Shown here: positions 5,035 to 6,552 of the stretch, piece after piece
Position numbering within the stretch: position 1 is the first letter of the stretch
Layout: each line of letters starts with the position of its first letter
Origin: Planctomycetaceae bacterium
GTDB taxonomy: Bacteria; Planctomycetota; Planctomycetia; Pirellulales; Thermoguttaceae
DNA: 6,552 bases
Direction of reading: 5' to 3'
NCBI GenBank assembly: GCA_031261125.1
Contig: JAISJZ010000263.1
Coordinates: 1 to 6,552, forward strand
Translations under genes and position numbers: made by a program
The notes under the pieces: model-generated
Database searches by the model: none
What the model was told of the DNA's origin: nothing
What the model saw: the letters and a program-made list of their open reading frames with translations, nothing else

Positions 5035-6552
5035 ATGCGATATGATTTAACGACCGCCTTTGTGCTGGGGTTGCTTCTGCTGCCTTCGGTGCCGCAAGAC
5101 ACTGTCAAGGGAGAGAACAATGCGCCGTCTGCCGTGTACAGCAAGAAATTTGCCGCCCTGTCGGATTATTCGCAACCCTCTAACGCTGACGCTCCGCCGA
5201 AACCGGCGGTCTTCGATTCCCAAACGCTGCCGCTGAAAGAGGAAATACCGCAGGAAAAACCGATTCAACAAGATAAAGCGGAAGGAACGATCGCCGAAAC
5301 GAAAAATATACCGCCGCAGAAGGTACAGGTTCACAAGCATAAGACAGATGATTTTTTTGATTCGTTAACAACGGCGGCGAACCGCAGCAAGTATTGGGTT
5401 TCAAACAATACCCGTAAAGCAGCGAATTTTCTTAACAAGGAAAAGAACAGTGCAAAATCCCCGCCGGAACAGAACGCCTACATCCAAGGATTGGCAGCGG
5501 AACAGCGGCAGGATGTTTCTGCTGCTGTCCGGTTGTACAAAGCGTACATTCGGGACAATAAAATCGAGAGAAGTAAAGACGGAAACATCAACGCCGACAT
5601 TGCCGCCCCATACTACCGCTTGGCAATGATTTCGTGGGATGCGAAGGATTTCACCAACGCCGAAAATTACTTTCGGGAAGCGACCACTTACGCCGTCGGC
5701 AACAACAGGAGTGTTGTTGCCCGCGATTTCTCCCGCTTTCTTTTGGAACGGAATAAAACAAAAGATGCGGAAGTCATTCTGCGGAACATTCTGATTGACG
5801 AACCGGACAACAAGGAATTTCTGTTGCCGCTTGCCCGGTGCGTTGCACTGCAAGAGCGTCCGATTGAATCGCTGCGGTACTTTACGGCTGTATTCGACGA
5901 TGACAAGGAAAAGGCATACGCCGAATTAGCGGCAGTATATCGGTCGCAGAACCGGTTCGATATGGCGCAGGTTGCCGAACGCAAACGGGAAGAATACATC
6001 GCCGTCAATACGCCTATCGTTCCGGCTGCTTCTAACACTACACTCAGCGCACAGCAAGTACCGGCAAAACAACAACGGGAGGTTGAAGTGCCAATGCCGG
6101 CACCGCTTGTACCGGAATCCGTCTTGCCTGTATTGCCGAAAGACGATGCCGATAACATCAGCAGCATAGCCGCCCGGCTGAATGAATTACCCGTAGATAA
6201 ATTACCTGCCGTTTCGGAAAACAAAAATGCGGAACCCCCGCAGCAAGTCATACCGCCGCCGCTGGTACCGAAGTTTGTGCCGCCGGTCGCGCCGCTTCGT
6301 TTTATTCCGGTTGCTTCTGATAAAGAGGAAGAACCGATTGAAACGCCGGCGGTGTCCGACAAACCGGTTATCAGTTTTATTCCGCCGGTTGTAAATACGG
6401 CAGAAGTTGTCAAAGACCGGAGCAGGTACATTCCGTTCACGGAAGTATCAAACCGGAACGGGGAGGTACAAGTATCAATGGGGGCGGGGAGTAAAGACGT
6501 TCTGTTCACGGAAGTATCGAAACAGAATGGGGAAGTACAAGTATCAATGGGG
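5035..6552 (+). CDS. Exported-looking TPR protein with proline-rich tail and C-terminal tandem repeat (partial)
   Basis: The first 506 residues of a longer protein; the frame is open to the right edge. The N-terminus (MRYDLTTAFVLGLLLLPSV) has a hydrophobic core at about 8-18 that fits a signal peptide or anchor, but there is no clear AxA cleavage site and no lipobox. A charged, proline-rich linker (about 20-110) follows. Residues 148-322 look like helical tetratricopeptide-type repeats, for example GLAAEQRQDVSAAVRLYKAY, YYRLAMISWDAKDFTNAENYF, KDAEVILRNILIDEPDN and AYAELAAVYRSQNRFDMAQV. The tail from about 325 is rich in Pro, Val, Glu and Lys, and ends in two copies of FTEVSxxNGEVQVSMG. TPR proteins act as protein-binding scaffolds, so the partner is not predictable. 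It is divergent from the export lipoprotein, which suggests but does not show a shared envelope role. Start: ATG 5035-5037, directly preceded by an in-frame stop. I do not recognise a named family. Confidence 0.88.
   Translation, partial: MRYDLTTAFVLGLLLLPSVPQDTVKGENNAPSAVYSKKFAALSDYSQPSNADAPPKPAVFDSQTLPLKEEIPQEKPIQQDKAEGTIAETKNIPPQKVQVHKHKTDDFFDSLTTAANRSKYWVSNNTRKAANFLNKEKNSAKSPPEQNAYIQGLAAEQRQDVSAAVRLYKAYIRDNKIERSKDGNINADIAAPYYRLAMISWDAKDFTNAENYFREATTYAVGNNRSVVARDFSRFLLERNKTKDAEVILRNILIDEPDNKEFLLPLARCVALQERPIESLRYFTAVFDDDKEKAYAELAAVYRSQNRFDMAQVAERKREEYIAVNTPIVPAASNTTLSAQQVPAKQQREVEVPMPAPLVPESVLPVLPKDDADNISSIAARLNELPVDKLPAVSENKNAEPPQQVIPPPLVPKFVPPVAPLRFIPVASDKEEEPIETPAVSDKPVISFIPPVVNTAEVVKDRSRYIPFTEVSNRNGEVQVSMGAGSKDVLFTEVSKQNGEVQVSMG
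6436..6552 (+). repeat. In-frame tandem repeat, 69-nt period, at the right window edge
   Basis: Two 48-nt units (6436-6483 and 6505-6552) are identical at 43 of 48 bases and separated by a 21-nt non-conserved spacer, giving a 23-codon period. Both encode FTEVSxxNGEVQVSMG. Of the five differences, three are synonymous and two change residues (N to K and R to Q). The second unit ends exactly at the window edge, so more copies may follow. Looser upstream relatives share only an aromatic-Ile-Pro core (RFIP at 6298, SFIP at 6373, RYIP at 6424). Confidence 0.85.

Noticed and set aside
5688..6509. Open frame of 273 codons on the minus strand
   Set aside because: Antisense to the TPR gene. The product is a Ser/Thr/Gly-rich low-complexity string, as expected from reading the complement of this coding sequence, while the plus-strand frame has a signal-like N-terminus and TPR-like helices.
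1..6552. CRISPR array, tRNA, rRNA, insertion sequence or defence system
   Set aside because: No regularly spaced repeats, no tRNA-like or rRNA-like segments, no transposase frame or terminal inverted repeats, and no nuclease, toxin or reverse-transcriptase motif in any credible gene.

Overview
The window looks like a chromosomal piece of a Gram-negative-type bacterium with moderate GC, most likely a member of Planctomycetota. Two proteins carry that assignment. The polysaccharide-export lipoprotein has the 'LEPPDVISVEAV' opening that I associate with planctomycete Wza-like proteins. The small secreted protein begins its mature part with 'QYNPPMSPWLNLY', a style I also recall from planctomycete hypothetical proteins. 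Both are recollections of family appearance, not database results.

Layout. Five genes lie on the minus strand. Read in their own direction they are: a Wza/KpsD-type polysaccharide export lipoprotein (4729-3596), a small secreted Gln/Asn-rich protein of unknown function (3523-3098), a HI0933/BaiN-type flavoprotein that starts 2 nt after the previous stop (3095-1872), a classical short-chain dehydrogenase/reductase (1764-988), and a DegT/DnrJ/EryC1 sugar aminotransferase that runs off the left edge (848-1). Facing away from them on the plus strand is one long exported-looking TPR protein (5035 to beyond 6552). Its proline-rich tail ends in a tandem repeat cut by the window edge. A 305-bp AT-rich divergent intergenic region (4730-5034) separates the two directions.

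Transcription. Although the five minus-strand genes are co-directional, the sequence suggests several units. Near-consensus sigma70-type promoters precede the small secreted protein (TTGACA-N17-GATAAT, with its -35 box over the export gene's stop codon), the SDR (TTGACA-N18-TATAAT with an extended -10 TG) and the aminotransferase (TTGACC-N17-TATCGT). A weaker one (TTTACA-N17-TGTTAT, behind A/T tracts) precedes the TPR gene. I found no convincing rho-independent terminator, so read-through between the units is possible.

How the genes may work together. A sugar aminotransferase, an oxidoreductase, an outer-membrane polysaccharide exporter and an exported TPR protein are compatible with cell-envelope glycan synthesis and export. 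No glycosyltransferase, polymerase, Wzc-type kinase or flippase is visible, so a full polysaccharide locus is not shown. The flavoprotein looks like a housekeeping passenger, though it appears translationally coupled to the small secreted protein. Nothing here resembles a defence system, CRISPR array, mobile element or RNA gene.
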